NCBI GenBank assembly: GCA_030685015.1
Contig: JAUXWS010000073.1
Coordinates: forward strand, 1 to 18,522
DNA: 18,522 nt
Source of the DNA: a bacterium
Lineage (GTDB): Bacteria > CAIWAD01
Direction of reading: 5' to 3'
Shown here: piece after piece, positions 6,459 to 16,319 of the stretch
How positions within the stretch are numbered: position 1 is the stretch's first letter
How the letters are laid out: every line of letters starts with the position of its first letter
Notes under the pieces: model-generated
The model's input: only the letters and a program-made list of their open reading frames with translations
The model's database searches: none
Told to the model about the DNA's origin: nothing
Position numbers and translations under genes: made by a program

Positions 6459-6881
6459 ATGGCAGGCAGAGCAAAAGCGACGGGAACGGCCGAACCCTTG
6501 GCCCAAGCCTATGGAGTGGCTGTGCCGGGCATGCACGGTGTCCAGGTGGTCACGGTGGGCCGGGAGACCAAGCTGGAACTGCGCCATCTGCTGGGGCTGG
6601 CGCGCGAGGCTTTCGGGCGCTTGGTGGATGTGTCCGTGCGCACTTTGGCCGAAGTGGAAAGCAAGGGAACCCGAGTCGACAAGCTTCAGCGCAACTATCT
6701 TGAGGTGAAGCGTTTGTGCGACGCGCTGGGTGAAGTCATGGAACCCGCCGCGTTGGGTCGCTGGCTCACCCTGCCCAACGAGGCCTTCGGCGGCCTGAAA
6801 CCCCTCGAGGTCATCGAGCGCGGCGAGATCGACCGATTGTGGGAACTGGCCTTCCGCCTGCGCGCGGGCCTGCCGTCCTGA
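6459..6881 (+). CDS. Xre/MbcA/ParS-type antitoxin of the RES toxin
   Basis: The 140-residue product has two parts. Residues about 38-80 resemble an Xre-like helix-turn-helix (LRHLLGLAREAFGRLVDVS...). Residues about 88-135 match the toxin-binding domain of this antitoxin group (DUF2384), with ALGRWLTLPNEAFGG and KPLEVIERGEIDRLWEL. Antitoxins of this class cap the RES active site and repress their own promoter. The ATG at 6459 has GGGGG about 6 bases upstream. A TTG 27 bases earlier extends it without homology. It lies 88 bases after the toxin gene, with its own AT-rich control region between, so the antitoxin can be made independently of the toxin transcript. Confidence 0.87.
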   Translation: MAGRAKATGTAEPLAQAYGVAVPGMHGVQVVTVGRETKLELRHLLGLAREAFGRLVDVSVRTLAEVESKGTRVDKLQRNYLEVKRLCDALGEVMEPAALGRWLTLPNEAFGGLKPLEVIERGEIDRLWELAFRLRAGLPS

Positions 6882-6962
6882 GGCGGCCCGTCCCGGACCT
6901 TGCTCCTCAGGCCCGGATCCGGCATCTTGGGCCCGGTCGCGACCCCGCGCCGCACCCTTTAA

Positions 6963-8657
<1,695 letters not shown>

Positions 8658-8668
<11 letters not shown>

Positions 8669-9956
8669 GCTGAACCTGATCGAGGGCGCCCGCCTGCTGC
8701 TCAAGGGCGCCCGCCTGCTGGATCCGGCCACCGGCCTGGACGCGGTGGAGGACCTGCTCATCGAGGACGGCCTCATCGCCGCCCGCGGCCCCGGGCTTGA
8801 GGCCGAGGACGCCGAGGTGCTGGAGCTGGAGGGACTGCTCGTCGTGCCCGGCTTCGTGGACCTGCGCGCCCGCTTCGGCGAGCCCGGCCACGAGGACCGC
8901 GAGACGATCGAAAGCGGCCTGGACGCGGCGGCGGCGGGCGGCTACACGGCGGTCTGCCTCACGCCGGAGAACGAGCCGGCGGGCGACACGGCGGGGGCGA
9001 TCGAGTTCCTCCTGGCCCGCGCCGAGGAGCATCCCGTCACCCTCCTGCCGCTGGGGGCCGTCACCCAGGGGCTGAAAGGCGAGCGGCTGGCCGACCTGGG
9101 CGAGCTGGCCCGCGCCGGCGTGGCCGGCTACTGCGAGGGCAACCGCGGCCTCAGGGGCGCCGCCGCCCTGCGCGGCGCGCTGAGCTACAGCCGCATGTTC
9201 GGCCTGCCCCTCTTCGAGCTGGCGCGCGATGCCAGTTTCGAGGGAGGCCACGTGCACGAGGGTCTCGCCAGCCTGCGCATGGGCCTCAAGGGCACGCCGC
9301 GCCTGGCCGAGGACCTGGGCGTGCAGCTGGGCATCCGCGTCGCCGAGTACGAGGAGGCCCGCCTGCACCTGCAGCTGATCAGCACGCGGGAGAGCATCGC
9401 CCTGCTGCGCGCCGCCAAGGCGCGGGGCGCGCTGGTGACGGCCGATTGCAGCCCGCAGCATCTGGCCCTGAGCGATGGGCGCTGCCTGGACTACGACCCG
9501 GCCGCCCGGCTGCTGCCGCCCCTGCGCCCCGAGGAGGACCGCCTTGCCCTGGTCGCCGCCGCCGCCGCCGGGGTGTTGGACGCTGTCTGCAGCGACCACC
9601 GGCCCGCCGAGTTCGACGACCTGGACAAGGAGTACCCCTTCGCCCCCTTCGGCTGCGCCTCCCTCGAGACGGCCTTCGCCGTGGCCCACCGCGCCCTCGT
9701 GGAGAGCGGCGCCTGCGACCTGGAGCGCCTCCTGGAGTTGTTCAGCGCCGGTCCCCGCCGCATCCTGGGGCTGCCCCCGGCCGGCTTCGAAGCGGGCACG
9801 CCCGCCGAGCTGACCCTGCTCGACCTGGCCTGCTCCTGGACCTACCGCGGCGCCGAGGCGCTCACCCTGGGCGTCAACAGTCCCTGGGAAGGCGTCGCCT
9901 TCACCGTGCGCCCGGCGGGGATGGTCAACGGCCGCTACGCCGCCCTGCGGGGCTGA
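8658..9956 (+). CDS. pyrC': Dihydroorotase homologue lacking metal ligands (PyrC', probably non-catalytic)
   Basis: The 432-residue protein follows type I dihydroorotase throughout, but the zinc site is gone. The usual His-x-His after PGFVD is Arg70-Ala71-Arg72 ([13 protein letters not shown]). The usual HCED is ELAR (187-190). The usual His before VST is Leu240 (LQLIST). Only Asp313 of the DHAPH motif is kept (CSDHRPAE). Non-ligand features such as [17 protein letters not shown] and [15 protein letters not shown] remain, so this is a maintained protein and not a decayed gene. In Pseudomonas, an inactive PyrC' is needed for PyrB assembly. The GTG at 8658 overlaps pyrB by 11 bases and has GGGAGG 8 bases upstream. 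A true dihydroorotase must be encoded elsewhere. The 100 bases after the stop show no clear terminator. Confidence 0.9.
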
Positions 9957-10056
9957 TCCGGTCTCCGGCCCCGCCTCGGGCGAACCGCTGATCCACGATG
10001 CGGAGGGGGGACGGGCCGGACTCGACCTGCCCGGCAATCTCCCGCGGCTGGCCGGG

Positions 10057-11220
10057 TCAGGGGGCGGGGGCCAGCCAGGGGGAGAGGCCGCGCTCGAGCA
10101 GCTCGGGCAGTTCGGGCAAGCCTGCGTAGCGGATGGCCTTGTCCGGCTGAAGGGTCCCCAAGGCCAGGCACAGCTCCCGCACCGCCTCCAGGTGTCGGCC
10201 CACCCGCAGCGTGAGGGGCAGGCCGGTGGAGTCCACCGGCACCTTGTTCATGCCCGGGATGGCCGCCGCCGCCTGGTAGCAGGGGTCGTCGCCGGCCAGG
10301 ATCTGGCGGGCGTCGGTGCGGCCGCGCAGGCGGCCCTGGCCGGGGTTGGCCGTCTCGAGCAAGGTGGCGAGCAGGCCGGGCACGGCGTCCCCCAGTTCGC
10401 GGTGGCTGAGGCCGCGCAGCCGGGGCGGCGAGGGTTCCAGCGTGATCTGGATCTCCTTCATGGCGAGGCCGAACACCGCCTCGGCGGCCAGCTCGCCCGC
10501 CGCCTCGTGGGCCACCACGGCATTGACCACCGGGTACTCGATGGCCGCCTCGTGCAGGTCGATGAGGAGGTCGATCCCCTCGCGCTCGATCAGGCGCCGG
10601 ATGGCCCAGGCCACCTGTTCGGTGAAGCAGCCATCGGCCCGGCCGGGGAAGCTGCGGTTGAGGTTGCGCACCTCGTTGCCGCTGAGGGCCTGCCCGCTGG
10701 GCCGGTGGATGGTGATCTCGGGGTCGGGCCACTGGTCGAGCGGGTTGGTGCCGCGTCCCCCCACCCGGAAAGCGCGCGGCCGACCGTCGGCGGCGGGCAG
10801 GACGATGAGCTGGGGCGTGCCCTCCTGGGGATCCGTCGCCGTGAAGGCGGAGGCGTTGGCCCGGGGCAGGACCCAGATCTCGCCCTGCTCCACCTGCAGG
10901 TTCTCCACGAGCAGGACGGCCGCCAGGTGCCCGGCCGGTTCGTTGGGATGGGATCCGCCCAGCACCAGCACGCGGCCGCCCGGCACGGCGCCGGCGAAGC
11001 GGAAGAGCTCCGTGTCACCCCGGGTGCCGGCCAGGGCCGGGTGCCAGTCCGCCAGCCGGTGCTGCCCGGCCAGGCCTGGACCGGGGAAGAGCGGCTCCAC
11101 CCGGCGCTGGGCGAGGAAATCCCGCCCCGCCGCCCAGGCCAGGAGCGCGACCCCCGCCAGCAGCAGGCCGCGCCGCCCCCAACTCCCGGTGTTCTGCCGC
11201 GCCCCGTTCGCCTTCATCAT
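10057..11220 (-). CDS. Membrane-anchored M14/AstE-like zinc hydrolase
   Basis: The 387-residue protein has an N-terminal hydrophobic anchor or signal (about 17-31, RGLLLAGVALLAWAAG) and a zinc carboxypeptidase-like domain of the succinylglutamate desuccinylase/aspartoacylase group. Zinc ligands are visible as His91-x-x-Glu94 (GGSHPNEPAG) and His223 (IDLHEA). The substrate-binding segment VRNLNRSFPG (184-193) and a general-base-type Glu289 in LLETANP complete the set. It probably acts outside the cytoplasm, cleaving an amide bond next to a carboxylate, such as an acyl- or gamma-glutamyl amino acid; the substrate is not determinable. Two adjacent ATG codons (11220 and 11217) follow GAAGGA very closely, so the second may be used. 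It is the last gene of the ggt operon, 40 bases after the small membrane gene. Confidence 0.85.
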   Translation of the reverse strand: MMKANGARQNTGSWGRRGLLLAGVALLAWAAGRDFLAQRRVEPLFPGPGLAGQHRLADWHPALAGTRGDTELFRFAGAVPGGRVLVLGGSHPNEPAGHLAAVLLVENLQVEQGEIWVLPRANASAFTATDPQEGTPQLIVLPAADGRPRAFRVGGRGTNPLDQWPDPEITIHRPSGQALSGNEVRNLNRSFPGRADGCFTEQVAWAIRRLIEREGIDLLIDLHEAAIEYPVVNAVVAHEAAGELAAEAVFGLAMKEIQITLEPSPPRLRGLSHRELGDAVPGLLATLLETANPGQGRLRGRTDARQILAGDDPCYQAAAAIPGMNKVPVDSTGLPLTLRVGRHLEAVRELCLALGTLQPDKAIRYAGLPELPELLERGLSPWLAPAP

Positions 11221-11260
11221 TCCTTCGCCGTTGTTGAGCAGGTCCGCCCGGGCCGCCCGC

Positions 11261-11416
11261 TCACTTGATGAGCAGCACCCGCAGGAGGAAGGGCACCAGG
11301 ACGAGGGCGGCCGTCGCCGCCTCGCGCCAGGAGGCCTCCCGCCGCCACAGCTCGGCCAGGCAGCCCAGGGCCAGCAGGCCGGCCAGGGCCCAGTAGATCC
11401 AGAAGAGGAGCTTCAT
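11261..11416 (-). CDS. 51-residue membrane protein in the ggt/permease operon
   Basis: This short protein has two predicted membrane segments, FWIYWALAGLLALGCLAEL (5-23) and AATAALVLVPFLLRVLLI (33-50), joined by a charged turn (WRREASWRE). The ATG at 11416 overlaps the permease stop (ATGA), the same coupling seen throughout this operon, which is good evidence that it is a real gene. It is far too short and has too few helices for a TRAP DctQ subunit (usually about 160-200 residues and four helices), but its place beside a DctM-like permease suggests a cut-down partner. Small proteins also occur in poly-gamma-glutamate operons (PgsE), though I see no sequence similarity that I can assert. Confidence 0.72.
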   Translation of the reverse strand: MKLLFWIYWALAGLLALGCLAELWRREASWREAATAALVLVPFLLRVLLIK

Positions 11417-12729
11417 CGTCCCCCCAGCCAGTCGGCCATCGGTCCGCCGAAGTAGATCAGCGCCAGGGCCCACAGGCCGATGGCGAGGGCGGGCAGCAGA
11501 CAGACGCGCAGCACTCTGAGGTAGTCCGGCTCGTCCACCACCTGCGCCGCGAAGATGCCTGAGAGCGCCGTGGGCGGCATCAGGTCGCCCAGGGCGGCCA
11601 GCAGCGAGAGGCCGGCCCCCACCCAGATCTCGGGCCGGCCCAGCATGGCCAGCAGGAAGGGGACGCCCAGCACGCTGGCGCTGCCGAAGGCGCTCACGGC
11701 CCCGAAGAGGGGCAGGCCGGCCAGCATGCCCAGCCAGGCGGCCCACTCGGGCAACTGCAGCACGGCGATGACGAGGCCGCCCCGCAGGCCGCTCACGGTC
11801 ATGATCTGGATGAAACAGCCCACGCCCACGAGGATGGCCATCACGGGCAGGGCCTGGCGCAGGGCGGCGCGGGCCACGTCCAGCGGGCGCAGGCGCTCGC
11901 CCACCCGCAAGCCCAGCAGGGAGGCCAGCACGAAGATGAGCGGCAGGCCGAGGGAGGGGAAGTGGCCAGGCCAGAGGCGCGGGCCGCCCATCAGCACGAG
12001 GACGAGGAGGACGGGCAGGAGCAGGCGCCAGCCGTGGCGCTGCCAGGGTCCGGGGTCGAGGCCGGCCAGGGCGGCCTCCGGGTCGCCCCGCCGCAGTGGA
12101 CCCCAGCCCAGCCAGAGCGCGATGAGCACCAGCGGCGGCACGCTGAGGAGGAGGAGGGGCAGGGTGAAACCCAGATAAGGCATGTCCACCCCGCCGCCGA
12201 TGATCATGACGGGCAGGTTGACCGGCGGCGCCACCATGCCGAGCAGGGCGGCCAGGGCGATGAAAGCGCCCACCCTGCGGCGGTCCATGCCCATGCGCAG
12301 CATGGGCGGCGCGGCGATGGCGCCGGTCGTCAGGACGCTGGCCGTGGTGAGGCCGGTGAGGGTGCCGGGGAAGGCGACGAAGGCGGCCAGCAGCACGGCC
12401 AGCAGGGCCGGGCGCCGGCCCAGGCGGGCCAGGATCAGCCAACTGAGCGAGGCGAGCAGACCGTTGCCTTCGATCACCTTCATGAACAGCAGGGCGGTGG
12501 CCATGATCAGGATGGGATCGATGTAGATGAATCCCCCTTCGACCAGATGGCGCCAGACCGAGCTGCCGGGCTCGACCAGGCCGCCCTGCGTCGTGGTCCA
12601 CAGCGGCAGGCCCGTCACCAGGCCCCCCGCCAGCGCCGCGGCGGCCAGGGCGAGACCCAGGGGCCAGCGCCGCCAGAGGAAGAGCGCGACGAAGATGAGG
12701 AGCATGACGCCCAGCGGCCACAAGGTCAC
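11413..12729 (-). CDS. DctM-like large permease (TRAP/ion-transporter superfamily)
   Basis: The 438-residue protein has roughly 11-12 membrane segments and resembles the large DctM subunit of TRAP transporters. The central stretch FPGTLTGLTTASVLTTGAIA, continuing through RMGMDRRRVGAFIALAALLG to MVAPPVNLPVMI, corresponds to the conserved DctM region with a small-residue loop and a PP motif. The second half has a comparable AVSAFGSASVLGVPFLLAM and LGDLMPPTALSG, consistent with the internal two-fold repeat of this fold. Such permeases import carboxylates using ion gradients. No periplasmic DctP or standard DctQ gene is nearby. The GTG at 12729 overlaps the previous gene's stop (GTGA). An ATG at 12705 is the alternative. 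Confidence 0.85.
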   Translation of the reverse strand: MTLWPLGVMLLIFVALFLWRRWPLGLALAAAALAGGLVTGLPLWTTTQGGLVEPGSSVWRHLVEGGFIYIDPILIMATALLFMKVIEGNGLLASLSWLILARLGRRPALLAVLLAAFVAFPGTLTGLTTASVLTTGAIAAPPMLRMGMDRRRVGAFIALAALLGMVAPPVNLPVMIIGGGVDMPYLGFTLPLLLLSVPPLVLIALWLGWGPLRRGDPEAALAGLDPGPWQRHGWRLLLPVLLVLVLMGGPRLWPGHFPSLGLPLIFVLASLLGLRVGERLRPLDVARAALRQALPVMAILVGVGCFIQIMTVSGLRGGLVIAVLQLPEWAAWLGMLAGLPLFGAVSAFGSASVLGVPFLLAMLGRPEIWVGAGLSLLAALGDLMPPTALSGIFAAQVVDEPDYLRVLRVCLLPALAIGLWALALIYFGGPMADWLGGR

Positions 12730-13712
12730 GGCCGCCTCGCGGGGCGGGCGGCGGGCCGGCAGTCCTTGGCCACCGCGGCCGGCGTGCGCGCCTCGCGGGG
12801 TGGCACGGGCAGGCCCCAACGCTTGGCCAGGCGCACGATGTCGCTCAAGTGCAGGACAGGCAGGCCCTCCTGCCAATAAAGCTGCATGACGCCGACCGTG
12901 CCCGCCTCCCCCTCGCCCTGCTGGACATGGGGGGCGTACTCGGCACCCAGCAGGCCGCCCGGCACCTGGCGCCCGAAATCGTTGCCGCCCAGCACGGCGT
13001 GGTTGCCGCCGATGTTGATGAGGAGGGCGAGGTGGGAGCGTGGCCCGAAGACCTCCCGCCGCAACTCGACCGCCTGATGCAGGTTGGTGGGGTGGAGGCT
13101 CTCCCCGTGGGGACGCAGGGCGGCCCCGGCCGCGCGCACAGCCTCCAGCGTCAAGCCGTTGAGACGGTCGCCGCTGCCTCCCGGCGTCACCACCATGGAG
13201 CCCATGCGCAGCAGGCTCCGTTCGCGCAGCCAGTCCTCCACCAGCGGCCAGTTGAAGCCGGGCTCGTTGGCGCCGAAAGTGGAGGCGCCCAGGCTGGAGA
13301 CGCAGCGATAGGGGATTCCGCCCGCCTCGAGGGTGAGGAGGACGGCCAGGTTGAGTCCGGGGAAGGAACCGGTCATGGCCACGGCCACCGTGTCGGCGGG
13401 GCCGATGCCCAGGCTGTCGAGCAGGCAGGCCACCACCCGGCACCAGCCGCTCTGGGCCGCCGCCAGCTTGGCGTCGAGCTGGCCCAGGGAGGTGGTGAGG
13501 AGGCCGTCCTCGGATCCGATCAAGCCGCTGAGGGCCGGGTCCAGCGCCTCCGACCAGGAGCCGGAGGCCCGTCGCTGGGCCAGCACCCAGCCGCTGGCCT
13601 CGAGCCAGGCATCCTCCGCCTGGCGGACCTGGCGCGGCGTGAAGGCGCCGGCGGCCAGGGAGGCGAGACCTGCCAGGAGCAGGACCGGCAGGAGGACGGC
13701 GTGGCCCCTCAC
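12726..13712 (-). CDS. pgsW: PgsW-like 'poly-gamma-glutamate system' protein (TIGR04332 type)
   Basis: The 328-residue exported protein has a hydrophobic signal (about 5-22, AVLLPVLLLAGLASLAAG). Its motifs match the family named poly-gamma-glutamate system protein: AMTGSFPGLNLAVLL (112-126), VSSLGASTFGANEPGFNW (138-155), a later INIGGNHAVLG, and GLPVLHLSDIVRLAKRWGLPVPP near the end. The biochemical role of the family is unknown. It is recognised by its usual neighbours, the PgsB/PgsC polymer synthase, which are missing here. The GTG at 13712 overlaps the ggt stop (GTGA), and its own stop overlaps the permease start, so it is tightly coupled to both. The last 25 residues are Ala/Arg/Pro-rich and poorly conserved. 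Confidence 0.82.
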   Translation of the reverse strand: MRGHAVLLPVLLLAGLASLAAGAFTPRQVRQAEDAWLEASGWVLAQRRASGSWSEALDPALSGLIGSEDGLLTTSLGQLDAKLAAAQSGWCRVVACLLDSLGIGPADTVAVAMTGSFPGLNLAVLLTLEAGGIPYRCVSSLGASTFGANEPGFNWPLVEDWLRERSLLRMGSMVVTPGGSGDRLNGLTLEAVRAAGAALRPHGESLHPTNLHQAVELRREVFGPRSHLALLINIGGNHAVLGGNDFGRQVPGGLLGAEYAPHVQQGEGEAGTVGVMQLYWQEGLPVLHLSDIVRLAKRWGLPVPPREARTPAAVAKDCRPAARPARRP

Positions 13713-15391
13713 GGCGTCCGGGCCTCCACGGCGCGGCCGTCGCGGCGGGGATCGGCGGCTCCGATCAGCGAGCCGCCCGCCACCGGCGCGGAGCGGATGC
13801 CATGGGCGCCACCGAAGAAGGTGTCGTAGGGACCCATGGGGTAGAGGCGGTAGCCGATCCCCTCCAGGGCCGCCGTGGTCTCGGCCGGGAAGCGCGGCTC
13901 GATGACCAGGGTCGTGCCCGCCGGATACCAGCGGGGGGCGTCCATCGCCTCCTGGAGGGACTGCCCCAGCGCGAGATGGCGCAGCAGGATCTCCACCATC
14001 GTCGAAGGAATGCGCAATCCGCCCGGCGTGCCCAGGCAGAGGAGGGGCGACCCGCCCTCCAGCACGATCATGGGCGCCATGCTGCTGCGCGGCCGCTTGC
14101 CCGGCTCCGGCAGGTTGGGGCTGTCCCCCTCCCAGCTGAAGTCGTCCATCTGGTTGTTGAGCAGGATGCCGTCCACCAGCAGGCCGGCCCCGAAGAAGTA
14201 GTTGATGCTCTGGGTCAGGCTCACCACGCCCCCCTCGCCGTCCCAGACCGAGATGTGGGTCGTGTTGCCCATGTCCCGCCGCTGGTCGGCGGGAGCCTCC
14301 CAGTAGGGCCGCGAACCCAGGGCCGGCCACACGGCCTGGATGGCGTCCGGATGGATGCGGGCCAGGGCGGCGCGGGCCAGATCGGGCGCCAGCAGGCTGT
14401 CCACCGGCGTGGCGTGGAAGGCCGGATCGGCGCAATGGCGGGCGCGATCGCGCAGGGCCTTGCGCAGGGCTTCGCTGATCACGTGGATGCGTCCCGCCTC
14501 GTCCAGGGCCGACAGGTCGAGGGGCTCCAGGATCTCCAGGGTCTGCATGGCGGCCAGGGCGCCGCTGGCGGGCGGGGGCGCGCCCACCAGGGTGTGGCCG
14601 CGCCATTGGCTGCGGAGCGGCTCACGGACGATGGCCTGGTAGGAGGCCATCTCCCCGGCCGTCAGCCAGCCGCCCGCGTCGCGCACGGCCGCGGCGATCG
14701 CTTCCCCGCGGCGGGCGGGGAAGGCGGCGAAGCCCCCGGCGGCGATCTCCTCGAGGGCGCGGGCCAGCCCCGGATTGCGCAGGCTGTCCCCCTCCATGGG
14801 CGGCAGGCCGGTGGGGAGGAAGAGGGCGGTGAAGCTGCTGTCCGTCAGGAACTGGCCGGCCCGCTCGCCGATGAGGGCGGCCAGGGAGGGACTGACCGGG
14901 AAGCCGTCCCGCGCCAAGCGGATGGCGGGGGCGGCGAGGCGGTCCAGGGGCAGGCGGCCATGCCGTTCATGGAGCAGGCCCAGACCGGCGGCGGCGCCCG
15001 GCACGGCCACGGCCGTGCCGCCGCGGGAGCGGGCGGTGTGGAGCGTGTCGGCCGGATCGAAAAAGACCTCCACCCTCAGGTCGCGCGGGGCCTCCTCGCG
15101 GTAGTCGATGGACTCGATGGTCCCGATTGGCGAGCGCACCAGGGCGAAGCCGCCGCCGCCCAGACCCGAGGCCTGCGGCTCGACCACGGCCAGGACCAGG
15201 GCGACCGCCACGGCCGCGTCGGCCGCCGTGCCACCCTCCTCCAGCACCGCGGCTCCGGCCTCGGCCGCCAGGGGATGGGCCGCCACCACCATGGCGGGCG
15301 CCGCCTCCGTCCCATGACACAGCCCGAACAGGAGACACCAAGCCTTCAGCGGCCAATTGGACCGCGCCTGTCGCGTGAAATGGGCCATCAT
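13709..15391 (-). CDS. ggt: Gamma-glutamyltranspeptidase (exported, self-processing)
   Basis: The 560-residue precursor has an N-terminal signal (about 13-31) followed by AAHPLAAEAGAAVLEEGGTAADAAVA, the usual start of the large subunit. Self-cleavage should occur before Thr377 in GNTTHISVWD, which becomes the nucleophile of the small subunit. NNQMDDFS and KRPRSSMAP, the substrate and oxyanion segments, are intact, as is CLGTPGG. Such enzymes remove terminal gamma-glutamyl groups from glutathione, gamma-peptides or poly-gamma-glutamate in the periplasm or outside. Two adjacent ATGs (15391, 15388) follow GGGGAGG directly, so the second may be the true start. It is the first gene of a five-gene minus-strand operon and is divergent from the secreted orphan at 15505. 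Confidence 0.95.
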   Translation of the reverse strand: MMAHFTRQARSNWPLKAWCLLFGLCHGTEAAPAMVVAAHPLAAEAGAAVLEEGGTAADAAVAVALVLAVVEPQASGLGGGGFALVRSPIGTIESIDYREEAPRDLRVEVFFDPADTLHTARSRGGTAVAVPGAAAGLGLLHERHGRLPLDRLAAPAIRLARDGFPVSPSLAALIGERAGQFLTDSSFTALFLPTGLPPMEGDSLRNPGLARALEEIAAGGFAAFPARRGEAIAAAVRDAGGWLTAGEMASYQAIVREPLRSQWRGHTLVGAPPPASGALAAMQTLEILEPLDLSALDEAGRIHVISEALRKALRDRARHCADPAFHATPVDSLLAPDLARAALARIHPDAIQAVWPALGSRPYWEAPADQRRDMGNTTHISVWDGEGGVVSLTQSINYFFGAGLLVDGILLNNQMDDFSWEGDSPNLPEPGKRPRSSMAPMIVLEGGSPLLCLGTPGGLRIPSTMVEILLRHLALGQSLQEAMDAPRWYPAGTTLVIEPRFPAETTAALEGIGYRLYPMGPYDTFFGGAHGIRSAPVAGGSLIGAADPRRDGRAVEARTP

Positions 15392-15450
15392 CCTCCCCGC
15401 ATCTGGAAGTCCGTGCCGGCACGTCCGCCCAGGCCGCGCCCGGCTTGTCC

Positions 15451-15456
15451 ATCATA
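15451..15456 (-). promoter_or_regulatory. Candidate -10 box for the ggt operon
   Basis: On the minus strand this reads TATGAT, one base from the sigma-70 consensus, about 60 bases before the ggt start. No good -35 is found at 16-19 bases. It lies in the 113-base gap between ggt and the divergent gene. The opposite-strand TACATT at 15482 could serve the plus-strand gene but also lacks a -35. Confidence 0.35.
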
Positions 15457-15504
15457 GCAAAGGGGCTGGCCATTGGCTTTGTACATTGCGGCCAAGGAGG
15501 AGAC

Positions 15505-16119
15505 ATGAAAGCCCTTGCCGCCTTGTCCCTGGCCGCCTGCCTGCTGGCGGTCCATCCAACCGGGAGCCGGGCCGTCGAGCTGACGCCCCGCTCCCAGGAC
15601 CCCCGCGACGTGGCGCGCGTGACCAGTCGCCAGGCCAGACCGATCCTCGTCTTTCCGGCGGAGGAGGCCTGGACCCTGGCCGAGCATCACGCCGAGCCCC
15701 GTCTCATGACCCGCAGCTTCGTGGCCGGCCAGCCGGCGGGCGAACCGGGCGTGGATTTCGCCACCATCACCCTGATGCGCGGCATCTGGGAGGCGGACTT
15801 CGACCGGGTGCAGCGCCTGTTCGGGCAGAAGCTGGGCGCCGAGTGCGCGGAGCCGCAGGCCAGCCAATGGTTCGACACGATGGATCCCATCCCCCGTCGC
15901 CTCATCGTCTGGACCTGCCCGTCGGCCGATCCGCCTTTCGCCATCCTCCAACTGCTCATCCAGGGACCGGACGACCTCTTCAGCGTCGAACTCTACAGCC
16001 GCTCCGGCCTCCCGGCCGAGGGTCTTCTCGTGCGCTGGGCGGAGTGGCTGAAGGAGATCGCCTTGTGTGATCGCGGCGCGGGCGGTGCGCCCTGTCCGCC
16101 CGGCAACTGGGACGAGTGA
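15505..16119 (+). CDS. Secreted protein of unknown function
   Basis: The 204-residue product has a clear signal peptide (MKALAALSLAACLLAVHPTG, with likely cleavage after SRA at about residue 23). I do not recognise the mature domain. It has four cysteines after the signal (in GAECAEP, VWTCPSA, ALCDRG, APCPPG), so two disulfides are possible in an exported protein. The centre, PRRLIVWTCPSADPPFAILQLLIQG followed by DDLFSVELYSRSG, looks like a beta-rich fold. The start is secure: ATG at 15505 with AAGGAGG (15494-15500) is the strongest ribosome site in the window, implying good expression. It is divergent from the ggt operon and may share its control region. No link in function can be shown. Confidence 0.82.
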   Translation: MKALAALSLAACLLAVHPTGSRAVELTPRSQDPRDVARVTSRQARPILVFPAEEAWTLAEHHAEPRLMTRSFVAGQPAGEPGVDFATITLMRGIWEADFDRVQRLFGQKLGAECAEPQASQWFDTMDPIPRRLIVWTCPSADPPFAILQLLIQGPDDLFSVELYSRSGLPAEGLLVRWAEWLKEIALCDRGAGGAPCPPGNWDE

Positions 16120-16265
16120 GGCGCGGGAGTCCGGCGGGCTCGACCACTTTGCCTGCGTGGCTGCGCCTTGCGCCGAGCGAAGTGGGCGCATCATCATCCG
16201 GCCTTCCCCGCGCCCGGCCACCCTCCACCGGCCTGGACGGGCGATGTCCTCTTGCCCGGGCCCAC

Positions 16266-16290
16266 CTGACAGCGGATGTCAACATGTCAG
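16266..16290. promoter_or_regulatory. Inverted/direct repeat upstream of the uvrB promoter
   Basis: CTGACA (16266-16271) is the inverse of TGTCAG (16285-16290), and a further TGTCA at 16277 makes a direct repeat TGTCA-ACA-TGTCA. The site lies about 30 bases before the proposed -35. uvrB is commonly under SOS control, but the motif does not match any LexA box I can name with confidence. Confidence 0.35.
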
Positions 16291-16319
16291 CCGCCCGCGG
16301 CACGGCTTCCCCGCTCGCT

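Noticed and set aside
9957-10056. Bidirectional terminator between the convergent pyrC' and M14 hydrolase genes
   Set aside because: Only short GC-rich inverted matches are present and no T-run is found on either strand.
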